43,243 nucleotides of DNA. Source: Bacillota bacterium (lineage in GTDB: Bacteria; Bacillota; Clostridia; Oscillospirales; Acutalibacteraceae). Under the pieces are notes generated by a model, which saw only the letters and a program-made list of their open reading frames with translations, was not told the DNA's origin and did not search any database. Numbering within the stretch: the first letter of the stretch is position 1; the number at the start of each line of letters is the position of its first letter. A program made the position numbers and the translations under genes. Where the stretch lies: the NCBI GenBank assembly GCA_021771115.1, contig JAETPP010000005.1, positions 1-43,243 of the forward strand. Direction: 5' to 3'. Of this stretch, positions 17,876-26,355 are shown in pieces.

Positions 17876-19801
17876 TTATCCTGGGATCCATCCTTCATTT
17901 TGCCGGATCCAGTTTTCCTCCTCCGATGGCGGCTCCGGCTGCTTCGGCGCCTGCTGGGCTTGCTGGTCCTGTATCGTCTGCAAGTGAAGCATCCGGACGC
18001 CTAATGTATCGGCGGCGGCCATGGCGTAGACCTCGGCGTCTAAATAATGGTTATCGTTGTGACTCTCTTTCTGCACCCACTCCTGGTGTACCTTATTCCC
18101 GCTTTTTACGTTGATCTTATGCTCCGCTGTTACCTGGTCCGCGTACTCCTCGTCGCATCCCTGGTATACCATCCAGCTGCCGCGCCCGTTTGGCTTGCGC
18201 ATCCTCCCGGCGATCATGTCTTTATACTTTCCGCCGTCAACTATTACAAGATTCATACCGTATGCCTTGGAACTGTCTTTGTTTACGGTGCTTAACTTAA
18301 AATGATTCTGCATGGGGTTGCTGGATCCTTTGCAAGGCAGCGCCCAGTCTGCGTTAAGCGCGCAAAAGTCGTAAGTGCTGTCGGCGTCGTAGCCGGAGTC
18401 AATAAGACAAAGGTTTACAACTACGGGAAGGCCGGAAGGCGTCTTAAATTCCATATTCATTACGGCCTCAACCTCTGCGAAGCTGTAGGCCTGGCCGTGG
18501 GCTATGTTCTGGCTGGTGATGTAATCTCCCCAGGCTCTTATGGTCCAGTAAACGCTGTTTTGCTGTACGTCTACGCCTCCGGTAAGAAGCTTCGCCCACT
18601 CCGGTACAACGTAGGCGGGCAGGTCCGTCTGGCGCTCAAGTACGAGCTCTTTGCTGGTCTTAAGTTTGGTATCTTCCCAGGGCTCTGCCAACCAGCTATT
18701 TACAAAATTTTGTAGCTTCTCCGGATCGCCCTTGGCCTCCATGAACTTTTTCGCAATTTCCGCGAAACGTACAAAGGGGCTGTATAAGGTATTGATCCAG
18801 AAACAAACTCTTTTAACAAACTGGGTACGGCTCTTTACTGTCTCCCAATGTCCGCGCTTTACGGCCCGCTGCTTTTGTTGGTCCGTTATGACGCTTCCGC
18901 ACTCCTGGCAAACATAAAAAGCGAACTCGGCGCGATCTGCGTCGCTTAAGCCTTCGCTCTCCGGATCCTCCTCCAGGGCTGCCAGCTGCTCCCTTATGTT
19001 TTCCGCGCCGTAAGCCTCGACCATGTCCTTATCCTTGCCGGGCCACTTAAGGTTATTAAATTTAAGCTCTATAAACTCCCCGCAATGCGGGCAGGGTATG
19101 AAGTAATGCTTTTCTGCGTCTGCGCTCTCCTTTGCCTTCCAAATATGGCCGGTCCGGATGGTCGGTGTGGAAGTCTTAAAAATCTTCCGCCCGCGAAAAG
19201 TCTTACTTCTTTCTTCCGCAAGGCTTACCGGATCCGCCTCCTTCTTACTGGCTCCGGGGAACTTGTCTATTTCGTCGATAAAAAGGTACTTCATGGCGTA
19301 GGAAGCAAGGCCGGACGGGCTATTGCTTCCTACAATTTTTACGAACATATCCGAAAAATTAAGCTCAAGCATAGGACTGTTCGTGTCGTATTTCTTCCGT
19401 AGCGGCTCGGACTCTAAAATCATGGGCTGCAGCCGCTTGCTGGATATACTCTCCGCCAGGGTCTCCGTCGGGTATACGACTTCGGTCGGTGATGGGTCCT
19501 GCTGAATAACGTAGCCCAGCATATTGTTCATGCACTCGGTGCCGCCGACCTGCGTCGGTTTTACAAAAATAATTTCTTCGGTCTCGTAGTTTGTGAACTC
19601 ATCCATAATCCCCTTAAGGTATGGCGTCCGGTCGTTATTCCATGGCCCCGGTTCCGAAGATGTCTTACTGTCAAGGATCCTGTACTTTTCGGCCCACTCG
19701 GATACTGTAATACTTTCCGGGGGCTTTAAGTATTCAAGCGCGGCCTTTATGTACTCCTTGCAAGTATATTTCCGCGTCCGCAGGCGTTTTGGCTTAACCA
19801 C
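17876..19801 (-). CDS. Terminase large subunit, GpA family
   Basis: 641 aa; ESITVSEWAEKYRILDSKTSSEPGPWNNDRTPYLKGIMDEF, KPTQVGGTE, FIDEIDKFP. Confidence 0.95.
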   Translation of the reverse strand: MVKPKRLRTRKYTCKEYIKAALEYLKPPESITVSEWAEKYRILDSKTSSEPGPWNNDRTPYLKGIMDEFTNYETEEIIFVKPTQVGGTECMNNMLGYVIQQDPSPTEVVYPTETLAESISSKRLQPMILESEPLRKKYDTNSPMLELNFSDMFVKIVGSNSPSGLASYAMKYLFIDEIDKFPGASKKEADPVSLAEERSKTFRGRKIFKTSTPTIRTGHIWKAKESADAEKHYFIPCPHCGEFIELKFNNLKWPGKDKDMVEAYGAENIREQLAALEEDPESEGLSDADRAEFAFYVCQECGSVITDQQKQRAVKRGHWETVKSRTQFVKRVCFWINTLYSPFVRFAEIAKKFMEAKGDPEKLQNFVNSWLAEPWEDTKLKTSKELVLERQTDLPAYVVPEWAKLLTGGVDVQQNSVYWTIRAWGDYITSQNIAHGQAYSFAEVEAVMNMEFKTPSGLPVVVNLCLIDSGYDADSTYDFCALNADWALPCKGSSNPMQNHFKLSTVNKDSSKAYGMNLVIVDGGKYKDMIAGRMRKPNGRGSWMVYQGCDEEYADQVTAEHKINVKSGNKVHQEWVQKESHNDNHYLDAEVYAMAAADTLGVRMLHLQTIQDQQAQQAPKQPEPPSEEENWIRQNEGWIPG

Positions 19802-20399
19802 TTCCCCGGCTCTTTTCTGCCTCCGGTTCTACGGCTCCGGCTACGACGAAGGCCTCAAGCATCCGCTTGACCTCTCCGTTCATTTCCTTCTCTATCTTCC
19901 GGGCCTCCAATGGATCCACGCTGTCGGTTATCATGCTCACAAGCCGGGCGGGTATGCTCAGGGCGAAGCGCTTAAAAACTACAAAAAATTTCTGGTAATC
20001 AAGCGCGACCTCCTCAATGTCTATATACTTCCCGGCGGCAATCTCGCGCCGCATCCGGTGCAGCTCTCCCTGGGATTCCTTAAGTGTGATCTCCGCCTGC
20101 AGCTTCTGCTCTTTAAGCTCCGCCTCCTTCTCGGACTTCGCTTTTCCGTATGCCTTATCGCTCAAATACTGGATATAAGTCTGTATTGATCTTACTAAGT
20201 CATACCGGCGGCCTTGCCCTGGGACTTCGGTGGTCTTAAGCACTCCCTCCTGGGTCAGCTGCTGAATACGCCGGACGGAAACTCCGAAAAACTGTTTTAA
20301 TATTTCGGGCTTTACGTACTGGACGCCGCCGACCGTCGTGGTGTCTTGCCCGGTGTCCTGGGTGCTCTCTCTATTTTCCTCATCCGCCATAAGCGTCAC
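19794..20399 (-). CDS. Terminase small subunit (Nu1-like)
   Basis: 201 aa; HTH-like VKPEILKQFFGVSVRRIQQLTQEGVLKT; overlaps the large subunit start. Confidence 0.8.
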   Translation of the reverse strand: MTLMADEENRESTQDTGQDTTTVGGVQYVKPEILKQFFGVSVRRIQQLTQEGVLKTTEVPGQGRRYDLVRSIQTYIQYLSDKAYGKAKSEKEAELKEQKLQAEITLKESQGELHRMRREIAAGKYIDIEEVALDYQKFFVVFKRFALSIPARLVSMITDSVDPLEARKIEKEMNGEVKRMLEAFVVAGAVEPEAEKSRGSG

Positions 20400-21744
20400 C
20401 TCCTCGTACTCTTACGGCCTTTTTCCCGGTGTACTCCTCCCAGCGGTTTATAATGATGTCGCAATACTTCGGGCTTATCTCCATAAGGTATGCTACGCGG
20501 CCCAGCTGCTCCGCTGCGATCAGCGTAGTGCCGGATCCGCCGAAAAAGTCAGCCACAAGCTCGCCGCGCCTGCTGCTATTTGCCATAAGGCGGCCAACCA
20601 GGGCGACCGGCTTCATGGTCGGGTGCATATCGCTCCGGGCCGGTTTCTTCTCAAACTGGACGGAAGTCTTGGCCATGAACGCTTCCCGGATCCGCTCAAT
20701 GTATGCGATCAGGTCGTCTTTTTTCATGGCCTTAAAGTCTATATCATCCTCAATGAAAACAGTATCTTGTGACCGGTCGTCAATGAAATAATGCGCGGCG
20801 CCTTCCTTCCACCCGTACAAGATCGGCTCGTGGCGCCAGTGGTAATCTTGGCGGCCTATAACAAACTGATTCTTTTCCCAAATAAGAACTTGACGAAGCT
20901 TAAGCCCGGCCTCGTCGAAGGCTTGACGGAAAGCCAGGCCTTCCGTGTCTGCGTGAAAAACGTAAAAAGCCGCGCCTTCTTTTGCGACGTCGCAATAGTT
21001 GGAGAATATCTGCAAAAGGAAATTATAAAAAGCTCCGTCCTCCATCCGGTCGTTTGTGATCTCATTGTTGGTCCGGGTGGTATTCTTCTTATAGCTGTAC
21101 TCCAGCGCCTTGTCCTTTGCCTCATAATCTACGTTGTAGGGCGGGTCCGTAAGAATAAGATCCGCCTCGCATCCCGCCATAAGGATGCCAACGTCGGAAG
21201 CGTCGGCGGCGTCTCCGCACATGAGCCGGTGTTCTCCCATCTGCCAAATGTCGCCGGGCTGCGTGATCGGCTCTCGTTCCTCCGCCTGCTGCTCTGCCTT
21301 CTCAATGTCGTAATGGTCGTCGTCTGCTTCCTGGGTAAGATCAACCTCGGCAAATAGCGCCGATAAGTCTTGCGTATTAAAGCCCGCCGCCATGGTGTCG
21401 TAGCCTGCGCCCTCAAGCTGAATAAGAAGGCCCATAAGGGCGTCTTTTTCAAATTCTCCGCTTATCTGGTTAAGCGCAATATTAGCCGCGATCTCATCGT
21501 TCTTGTCGGGAAGGTTTACTATAATGACCTCGGCCTCCTCGTAGCCTAAGTCAAGCATAACGGTGCGGCGCTGGCAGCCGCCGATGATGGTCCCGTCCTC
21601 GTTTATGATAATGGGGTCAATATATCCATGCTTCTCAATACTGGCCGCCAGCTTCTCGTATTCTGCGTCGCCCGGCTTAAGTGCTTTGCGCGGGTTGTAT
21701 TCTGCAGGCTTAAGGTCTAAAAGTTTCCGCTTCTCAAGCCTCAT
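20380..21744 (-). CDS. ParB-like nuclease domain + DNA (adenine-N6) methyltransferase
   Basis: MRLEKRKLLDLKPAEYNPRKALKPGDAEYEKLAASIEKHGYIDPIIINEDGTIIGGCQR plus TDPPYNVDY and FFGGSGTTLIAAEQLGR; ATG at 21744 preceded by AGGAGG. The 21957 start in the track is a TTG and less likely. Confidence 0.9.
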   Translation of the reverse strand: MRLEKRKLLDLKPAEYNPRKALKPGDAEYEKLAASIEKHGYIDPIIINEDGTIIGGCQRRTVMLDLGYEEAEVIIVNLPDKNDEIAANIALNQISGEFEKDALMGLLIQLEGAGYDTMAAGFNTQDLSALFAEVDLTQEADDDHYDIEKAEQQAEEREPITQPGDIWQMGEHRLMCGDAADASDVGILMAGCEADLILTDPPYNVDYEAKDKALEYSYKKNTTRTNNEITNDRMEDGAFYNFLLQIFSNYCDVAKEGAAFYVFHADTEGLAFRQAFDEAGLKLRQVLIWEKNQFVIGRQDYHWRHEPILYGWKEGAAHYFIDDRSQDTVFIEDDIDFKAMKKDDLIAYIERIREAFMAKTSVQFEKKPARSDMHPTMKPVALVGRLMANSSRRGELVADFFGGSGTTLIAAEQLGRVAYLMEISPKYCDIIINRWEEYTGKKAVRVRGGDAYGG

Positions 21745-22146
21745 CAGATCGCCTCCTTTAACGTAAAAAGCCGCTTCGCGTAACGAAACGGCAAATTTTT
21801 TTTTGATTTTATGGGGAGAAAAACCGGGCCTTCCTCGCCCCGCAAGGCAGATTTTTGCCAGGAAGTACCTTTTTATTTTTTCTTCGGGTACGCCCTTATA
21901 TTTTGCGCTCACGCCCTGGCCGCCTTGCTGCCCTGCCTCCCTGTTGCGACGTCGCAACGCTCAACGGCCGCCGCACTTCCCTCTTGACAATGTAAAAGCC
22001 TTTGCTCTGTGCGTTGCCTCTGCGTCTAAGGGTACGCGGTGCTTCTCTCTGTACGCTGCGCTTGCCCTGTACCCTCTGCCTTTCTCCTCTGTTGTGTCCC
22101 TTGCGCCCTCCTGCTCTCTTTATTCTCTGTATGAATAAGTGCATAG

Positions 22147-22194
22147 AAATAGGGCCGTTCTATATGCAATGGCACATACAAAGCGGCCCTATTT
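22147..22194. repeat. 11-bp perfect inverted repeat AAATAGGGCCG...CGGCCCTATTT
   Basis: Arms 22147-22157 and 22184-22194, in the ~700-bp gap between late and early modules. Confidence 0.75.
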
Positions 22195-22454
22195 ACGGAG
22201 GGATTATTATGGCTATGTGTGGGGTACTGTTTTTTTAACCTCTATTTCAACGCTACTATCTTACCACATTCAATAGTCCAAAACAGTACAAAAAATAAAA
22301 AAGTTTTATTTTCTTTCTGCCTATGCCTTTCTGCCTAGCTCTTGTCCTATATCCTGCAAGCCTGCGGCCTTGGTGCATAGCTATTACAGTTAAGCTGCGT
22401 AAATATTCTCTGAAAAAATCTCTTGAAAATACCGGGGGTATTATGGGGGTGCCT

Positions 22455-23048
22455 TTATTTATCGGCTTCCCCCGCCTCAAATTTTCTTACAATCTCCTTT
22501 ACCCTCTTAAAGGTAAGCAGCTTTTCAAGGCCTGCGCGGCGAAGGTTGTAAGCCTGGCTCCGGCTTATCTCCATTTTCTCGGCCACAAATTCCCATGTAT
22601 GGCCGTCTATGTAGTAAATCTCCAGGGCCTCGCGCTCGTCGCTGCTCTTGTCCAAATAGTCCATAATATCCATAATCTTTAAAAGGTCCTTCGCGGCCTG
22701 GTCTGCCTGCTCGTAGATTTTGAGCTCGCAGTCCGTCGTCCGAAAAGTAAAACTCGCGCTCCCTTCGCTGATTGTGTTCGTTGGTGCATTGATCGGAGAA
22801 TACCCGACCGCGCTGATCGGGTGCTTCATATCCTCCCTTATTTCCATAAGCCGTTTTTCCAGGCTGGCCTTTCTACGCTTCGCCTTCCTGTACTGGCTTA
22901 AATAATTGCTTAAGGCTTCTATTTCCTCGTTGTGCCGGGCCTCCTCCGGACTGATCTTCGGTTTACGCTGCTTCACTGTAAATGCCCTCCTTACGTCATT
23001 CTTTTTCCGGATTTTCCGCCTCCGGCTCCGGGGCCTCTCCCGCTGCAA
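22455..23048 (-). CDS. ArpU/DUF1492-like phage late transcriptional regulator
   Basis: 197 aa; C-terminal sigma-70 region 4-like HTH (ALEIYYIDGHTWEFVAEKMEISRSQAYNLRRAGLEKL). Confidence 0.75.
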   Translation of the reverse strand: MQRERPRSRRRKIRKKNDVRRAFTVKQRKPKISPEEARHNEEIEALSNYLSQYRKAKRRKASLEKRLMEIREDMKHPISAVGYSPINAPTNTISEGSASFTFRTTDCELKIYEQADQAAKDLLKIMDIMDYLDKSSDEREALEIYYIDGHTWEFVAEKMEISRSQAYNLRRAGLEKLLTFKRVKEIVRKFEAGEADK

Positions 23049-23319
23049 GGTAAAAAACCTTTCCCCGGCGCATCTGCAGCCGGTAAAGCATCCGGCCGTT
23101 GTCGTCCCAGTCGTAAATAGAGACGCCCCGCTGCTCTAACTGTTTCAAAAGGTTATTTATACCGGCCACAAGCTGCGGCAAAGGTAAATTGTCTATGATG
23201 CCCTGGGCGTTCTGGGCCGTGACGCCGGTCTGCGCGTTACTGGCCGCCGCGCTGGCGGTGTTGTGCCTCGGTTTTCCCTTCGGCATCTGAATAAGCTTTC
23301 TTCTTTGTGCTCGGTTCAT
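22996..23319 (-). CDS. Phage hypothetical protein
   Basis: 107 aa, MNRAQRRKLIQ..., compact early operon. Confidence 0.55.
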   Translation of the reverse strand: MNRAQRRKLIQMPKGKPRHNTASAAASNAQTGVTAQNAQGIIDNLPLPQLVAGINNLLKQLEQRGVSIYDWDDNGRMLYRLQMRRGKVFYLAAGEAPEPEAENPEKE

Positions 23320-23416
23320 AGTGCTCCTCCTTCTTTTTCCGGCGTTTTTCTCCCCGCCTTATGCTTGCTATGGCCTGGGCAGCAGTGGGATCCGGATATC
23401 CCTCTTTATTCTTCAA
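23237..23416 (-). CDS. Small phage protein (LKNKEGYPDPTAAQAIASIRRGEKRRKK...), TTG start
   Basis: 59 aa, absent from the track; TTG at 23416 preceded by GGAGGTG with 7-nt spacing. Confidence 0.55.
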   Translation of the reverse strand: MKNKEGYPDPTAAQAIASIRRGEKRRKKKEEHYEPSTKKKAYSDAEGKTEAQHRQRGGQ

Positions 23417-23822
23417 TGCTGGCCACCTCCATCTCCTCCTTCAAAAGCTCCGTAACCTCTGCCGGATATGTTACAACGTAGGCCCTGCCGCCCGCCGCTC
23501 TGATCCGCTTTATGGTCTGCTCCTGGATTTTACTCAAAACACCGACAAAGGGGCGCTTTACCTCGAAGCCATAGTAACGGCCGTTTATTACAGCCGTTAC
23601 GTCCGGGATGCCCTGGCGGCTGTATGCGCCAGCCGCCTCCTTCCAAACAACGGACAAGGGGAAAAGTTTTCTTATGTGCTTTATGATCTTATCCTGGTAA
23701 TAGCTCTCTTTCGGCAGGTTCCTCTGCAGGTACTTTCTGGCGTCCGTTGCATTTATGCCCTTCTCTGCCATAATGTACGCCAGGGCCTCCTCCTCTGTCT
23801 TAAACTGCTCCCAGTTTATCAT
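23406..23822 (-). CDS. VRR-NUC domain nuclease
   Basis: 138 aa; WKEAAGAYSRQGIPDVTAVINGRYYGFEVKRP...QEQTIKRIRAAGGRAYVV. Confidence 0.9.
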   Translation of the reverse strand: MINWEQFKTEEEALAYIMAEKGINATDARKYLQRNLPKESYYQDKIIKHIRKLFPLSVVWKEAAGAYSRQGIPDVTAVINGRYYGFEVKRPFVGVLSKIQEQTIKRIRAAGGRAYVVTYPAEVTELLKEEMEVASIEE

Positions 23823-23998
23823 CGGTGCCGCACCTCCTTCGGGCCGTTCTTCCCGTTGTATTTATCGTAAATCGGCTCCAACTTCTCCAGCATCTCCATC
23901 GTGGCTCCTGCTATGGCCAGCTTGTCCTGTACCTCAAGGGAATTTTTATTTACTCGCTGCACCCAGGCGTTAATTGCTTTCATTTTCTGGTCTGTCAT
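23819..23998 (-). CDS. Small phage hypothetical protein (59 aa)
   Basis: MTDQKMKAINAWVQRVNKNSLEVQDKLAIAGATMEMLEKLEPIYDKYNGKNGPKEVRHR*; stop overlaps VRR-NUC ATG; absent from the track (<60 aa). Confidence 0.6.
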   Translation of the reverse strand: MTDQKMKAINAWVQRVNKNSLEVQDKLAIAGATMEMLEKLEPIYDKYNGKNGPKEVRHR

Positions 23999-24477
23999 GT
24001 CTTGTCCTCCTCAATATATAAATTTCCGTCTTTGCTCCAGATGGTTCCGTTCCAATTCCACAAGCCCTGCCTTCCGGATACCGGCAACGGATTTTTAAAA
24101 AGCTCCGGTTCCTCAAATACCCAGGCATAGCGGCCCGGCGTGAAGTCTCCATAAAGAAATTCCTCCGGGCAAAGGTCCCTTGTAAACTGAAAATAGGCAT
24201 CGTCAATCAATTTGCAGTCTGTAAGTTTCGCTTTGCCAATGATGGCGCCGGTGGGGATCCGATCCTTCCAATCTATGAAGCCGAGGCCGAGGGTTTCTCT
24301 GATCAGTTTCCGGCTCTCTGCCGTCATAAAGCGCCGCTCAATTTGTGAATAAGGTTTCTTTGCTGCGTGGATCAATATCTCGCCCCGGTAATTTGTCCGC
24401 CAGCTCCTGGTTTCGTTGTGCTTATGCCCTGCGGCCAGAAGCTGCGCCCAGGGCTGCCATACACTCAATACCTTCAT
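23995..24477 (-). CDS. ASCH-domain protein
   Basis: Start MKVLSVWQPWAQLLAAGHKHNETRSWRTNYRGEILIHAAKK; ASCH-like fold signature. Confidence 0.8.
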   Translation of the reverse strand: MKVLSVWQPWAQLLAAGHKHNETRSWRTNYRGEILIHAAKKPYSQIERRFMTAESRKLIRETLGLGFIDWKDRIPTGAIIGKAKLTDCKLIDDAYFQFTRDLCPEEFLYGDFTPGRYAWVFEEPELFKNPLPVSGRQGLWNWNGTIWSKDGNLYIEEDKT

Positions 24478-24481
24478 TTCC

Positions 24482-24685
24482 TTACCTCCGATCCCAGTAT
24501 AGTGTAAAGCCGCCCGTTCCCGGTTCCGGCCGGGGCTTGTTCCCTTCAAACATGGCCGTAAACAAAGACGCCGTAAGTTTAAGTGCTTCCTCTGAATTTC
24601 CGGTAAGCTGCAGCAGCCGGTTATATGTTGTGAAGTATTGAAGGGCCAGCGTGTTGGCCGCGTCTATGGTTTCTTTGTCGCTCAT
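24482..24685 (-). CDS. Phage hypothetical protein
   Basis: 67 aa in compact operon. Confidence 0.5.
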   Translation of the reverse strand: MSDKETIDAANTLALQYFTTYNRLLQLTGNSEEALKLTASLFTAMFEGNKPRPEPGTGGFTLYWDRR

Positions 24686-24972
24686 TCCTTCTGTGCCTCC
24701 TTCTCCATAAAGGCCGCCTCAATACTCCGTTTAATCTCCTCCAGTTTCTTTGGCCCGATGCCCTTCGTGGCTCCGATCACTTCGTAAATAGCCGTAAGGT
24801 CAATTCCAGGAACGCTGGCCCGGCCGTCCTCGAAGCCGTAGCCGTAAAGGTCCCTGCAGAAGCTCTGGAACTGCTGGCGGTCAAACTTCTTTACGCTCTT
24901 ATAGATTTCCCTGGTAATCTCCGGCATAACGCCCTTCCTGTTTCTGTTCATTCTGGCCTCCCTGTTCTCCAA
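24682..24972 (-). CDS. Phage hypothetical protein (HhH-like GIGPKKLEEIK segment)
   Basis: 96 aa; VIGATKGIGPKKLEEIKRSIEAAF resembles a helix-hairpin-helix. Confidence 0.5.
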   Translation of the reverse strand: MENREARMNRNRKGVMPEITREIYKSVKKFDRQQFQSFCRDLYGYGFEDGRASVPGIDLTAIYEVIGATKGIGPKKLEEIKRSIEAAFMEKEAQKE

Positions 24973-25139
24973 TCGTTCACAAAATGGTTTACTATGGCTC
25001 TTTCAAGCTCCGTCCGGTCGCTTCTGGCGATCCTTAATTCTTCCTCAAGGTTATCAATGATCTGGGCCTGTCTGCTTATCATCGCTTTCTGGTTCTCTAT
25101 GACGTCCTCCGGCTCCAATTTCTCCGTAGCTTTACTCAT
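24948..25139 (-). CDS. Phage hypothetical protein, coiled coil
   Basis: 63 aa in compact operon. Confidence 0.45.
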   Translation of the reverse strand: MSKATEKLEPEDVIENQKAMISRQAQIIDNLEEELRIARSDRTELERAIVNHFVNDWRTGRPE

Positions 25140-25449
25140 GGTTTGCCTCCTCTCTGATCGGCTCCTGCTCCCAGTCCAGCTTCTGTCCGCAAAGCATACA
25201 ATAACAAGGCTTAACGTTCGGATTATAATAATTTATAACCGGTTTCCTGCATCCGGGGCAGCTTGTAACCGTGTCCCCGTAACCGTCGCTTATATCGACC
25301 GGCCGCTCCGCTTTCGCCTTGATCAGTGCTTCAAGCGCCATCCTCCAAAACTCCAAATACTTTGTAGGAAACGTCGGTCTGTAATAATGCCAACCTGCTT
25401 CTACTACGACCTTATGCCTTGCTATGTGTATCGCTCTTTTCTCTGTCAT
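25132..25449 (-). CDS. Zinc-ribbon phage protein
   Basis: 105 aa; CPGC...CYCMLC. Confidence 0.55.
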   Translation of the reverse strand: MTEKRAIHIARHKVVVEAGWHYYRPTFPTKYLEFWRMALEALIKAKAERPVDISDGYGDTVTSCPGCRKPVINYYNPNVKPCYCMLCGQKLDWEQEPIREEANHE

Positions 25450-26021
25450 TTTGCTTCTCCTTCCTTTTGCGGCTTATCGCCGGTTATAAATAACAATAAA
25501 GCGTTTCCTGGTGGCTTCTCTGCGGTTATCCACTCGCCTTTTTCCTCGTCCCAGAATTTATCCACAAGATCGTTGTATATTCTGGGGGTAACTGGGTTTT
25601 CCGGATCCCAGTTTTCGGCCGTGGTATAAAGGCAGGTCTTTTGGTGGAAAATCTTAAGCAGCGCCTCCTGGTATTCTCCGTTTACTTCTCCGGCAATCTG
25701 CAGGGCCTCTGTAATGCTGTAATGCTTATATAAGGCCATCCCGATTTTTTTAGCGTAGCCGCCCGCCTCATAAATTCCGTTAAAGGCTGCCGCGATCTCC
25801 TCCATGTACTCCGTCTTTATTTTGCAATCCGCCAACCATTCCGGCGGCCTCGTTGCCATAGGCTTAATAAGCTCTACGGCCTCCGCCTTAATATCCGCCG
25901 TTAATTTCTCGTAGCCTGCCTTGTACTTGGTTTTTAAGACGTCAAGCGGTACTTTTTCTCTGTTCAGCTTTAATTTTGCAAGAAAAACCTCTAATTTTTC
26001 CGCCCCTTCCATGCCTGCCAC
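25446..26021 (-). CDS. Phage hypothetical protein
   Basis: 191 aa, compact operon; first gene after the iteron region. Confidence 0.6.
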   Translation of the reverse strand: MAGMEGAEKLEVFLAKLKLNREKVPLDVLKTKYKAGYEKLTADIKAEAVELIKPMATRPPEWLADCKIKTEYMEEIAAAFNGIYEAGGYAKKIGMALYKHYSITEALQIAGEVNGEYQEALLKIFHQKTCLYTTAENWDPENPVTPRIYNDLVDKFWDEEKGEWITAEKPPGNALLLFITGDKPQKEGEAK

Positions 26022-26023
26022 CT

Positions 26024-26325
26024 CCTAACATCTGCTTATTTCCTAACACCTGTTAATTTTCAAAGGTGTTTTGTAAAAAATCCTTATTTCATGCGGATTC
26101 TTTGCTTCTCCTAACACCTAACACCTGTTTTGTGGAAATACACCCTCACCGTAAGCAAGGCGCGAGAAATTTCTTGCAAATTTCAAAACCAATAACGTAT
26201 ATAAAATACGTGTTAGGAATGTAAGGTAATATATATAAGGCCCTAAAAGCCGCGTAAACTCTGAATTTTTCGCCTAACATCTAACCTAACACCTAACCTA
26301 ACACCTATTTTTTAGTTGTTAGGAA
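26024..26325. repeat. Iteron-like repeat region (CCTAACAYCT), candidate replication origin
   Basis: Copies at 26024, 26042, 26110, 26117, 26273; 12-bp tandem CTAACCTAACAC x2 at 26281-26304; inverted TGTTAGG copies near 26211 and 26317. Confidence 0.65.
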
Positions 26326-26355
26326 AATAGCGGAAGTATCTCCGCTCTTTATTTC

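Noticed and set aside
21745-21957. 71-aa N-terminal extension of the methyltransferase from a TTG start
   Set aside because: Internal ATG at 21744 has a strong AGGAGG and begins at the ParB-like domain; the extension has no domain-like character.
21896-22144. 82-aa basic minus-strand ORF upstream of the methyltransferase
   Set aside because: Arg/Gln-rich, repetitive DNA, no convincing SD or family; not supported as a gene.
22256-22480. 74-aa minus-strand ORF in the module gap
   Set aside because: No family recognised, overlaps the regulator and candidate late control region.
26024-26325. Possible CRISPR array in the CCTAACACCT repeat region
   Set aside because: Repeats are ~10 bp, irregularly spaced and overlapping, with both orientations; better fits iterons.
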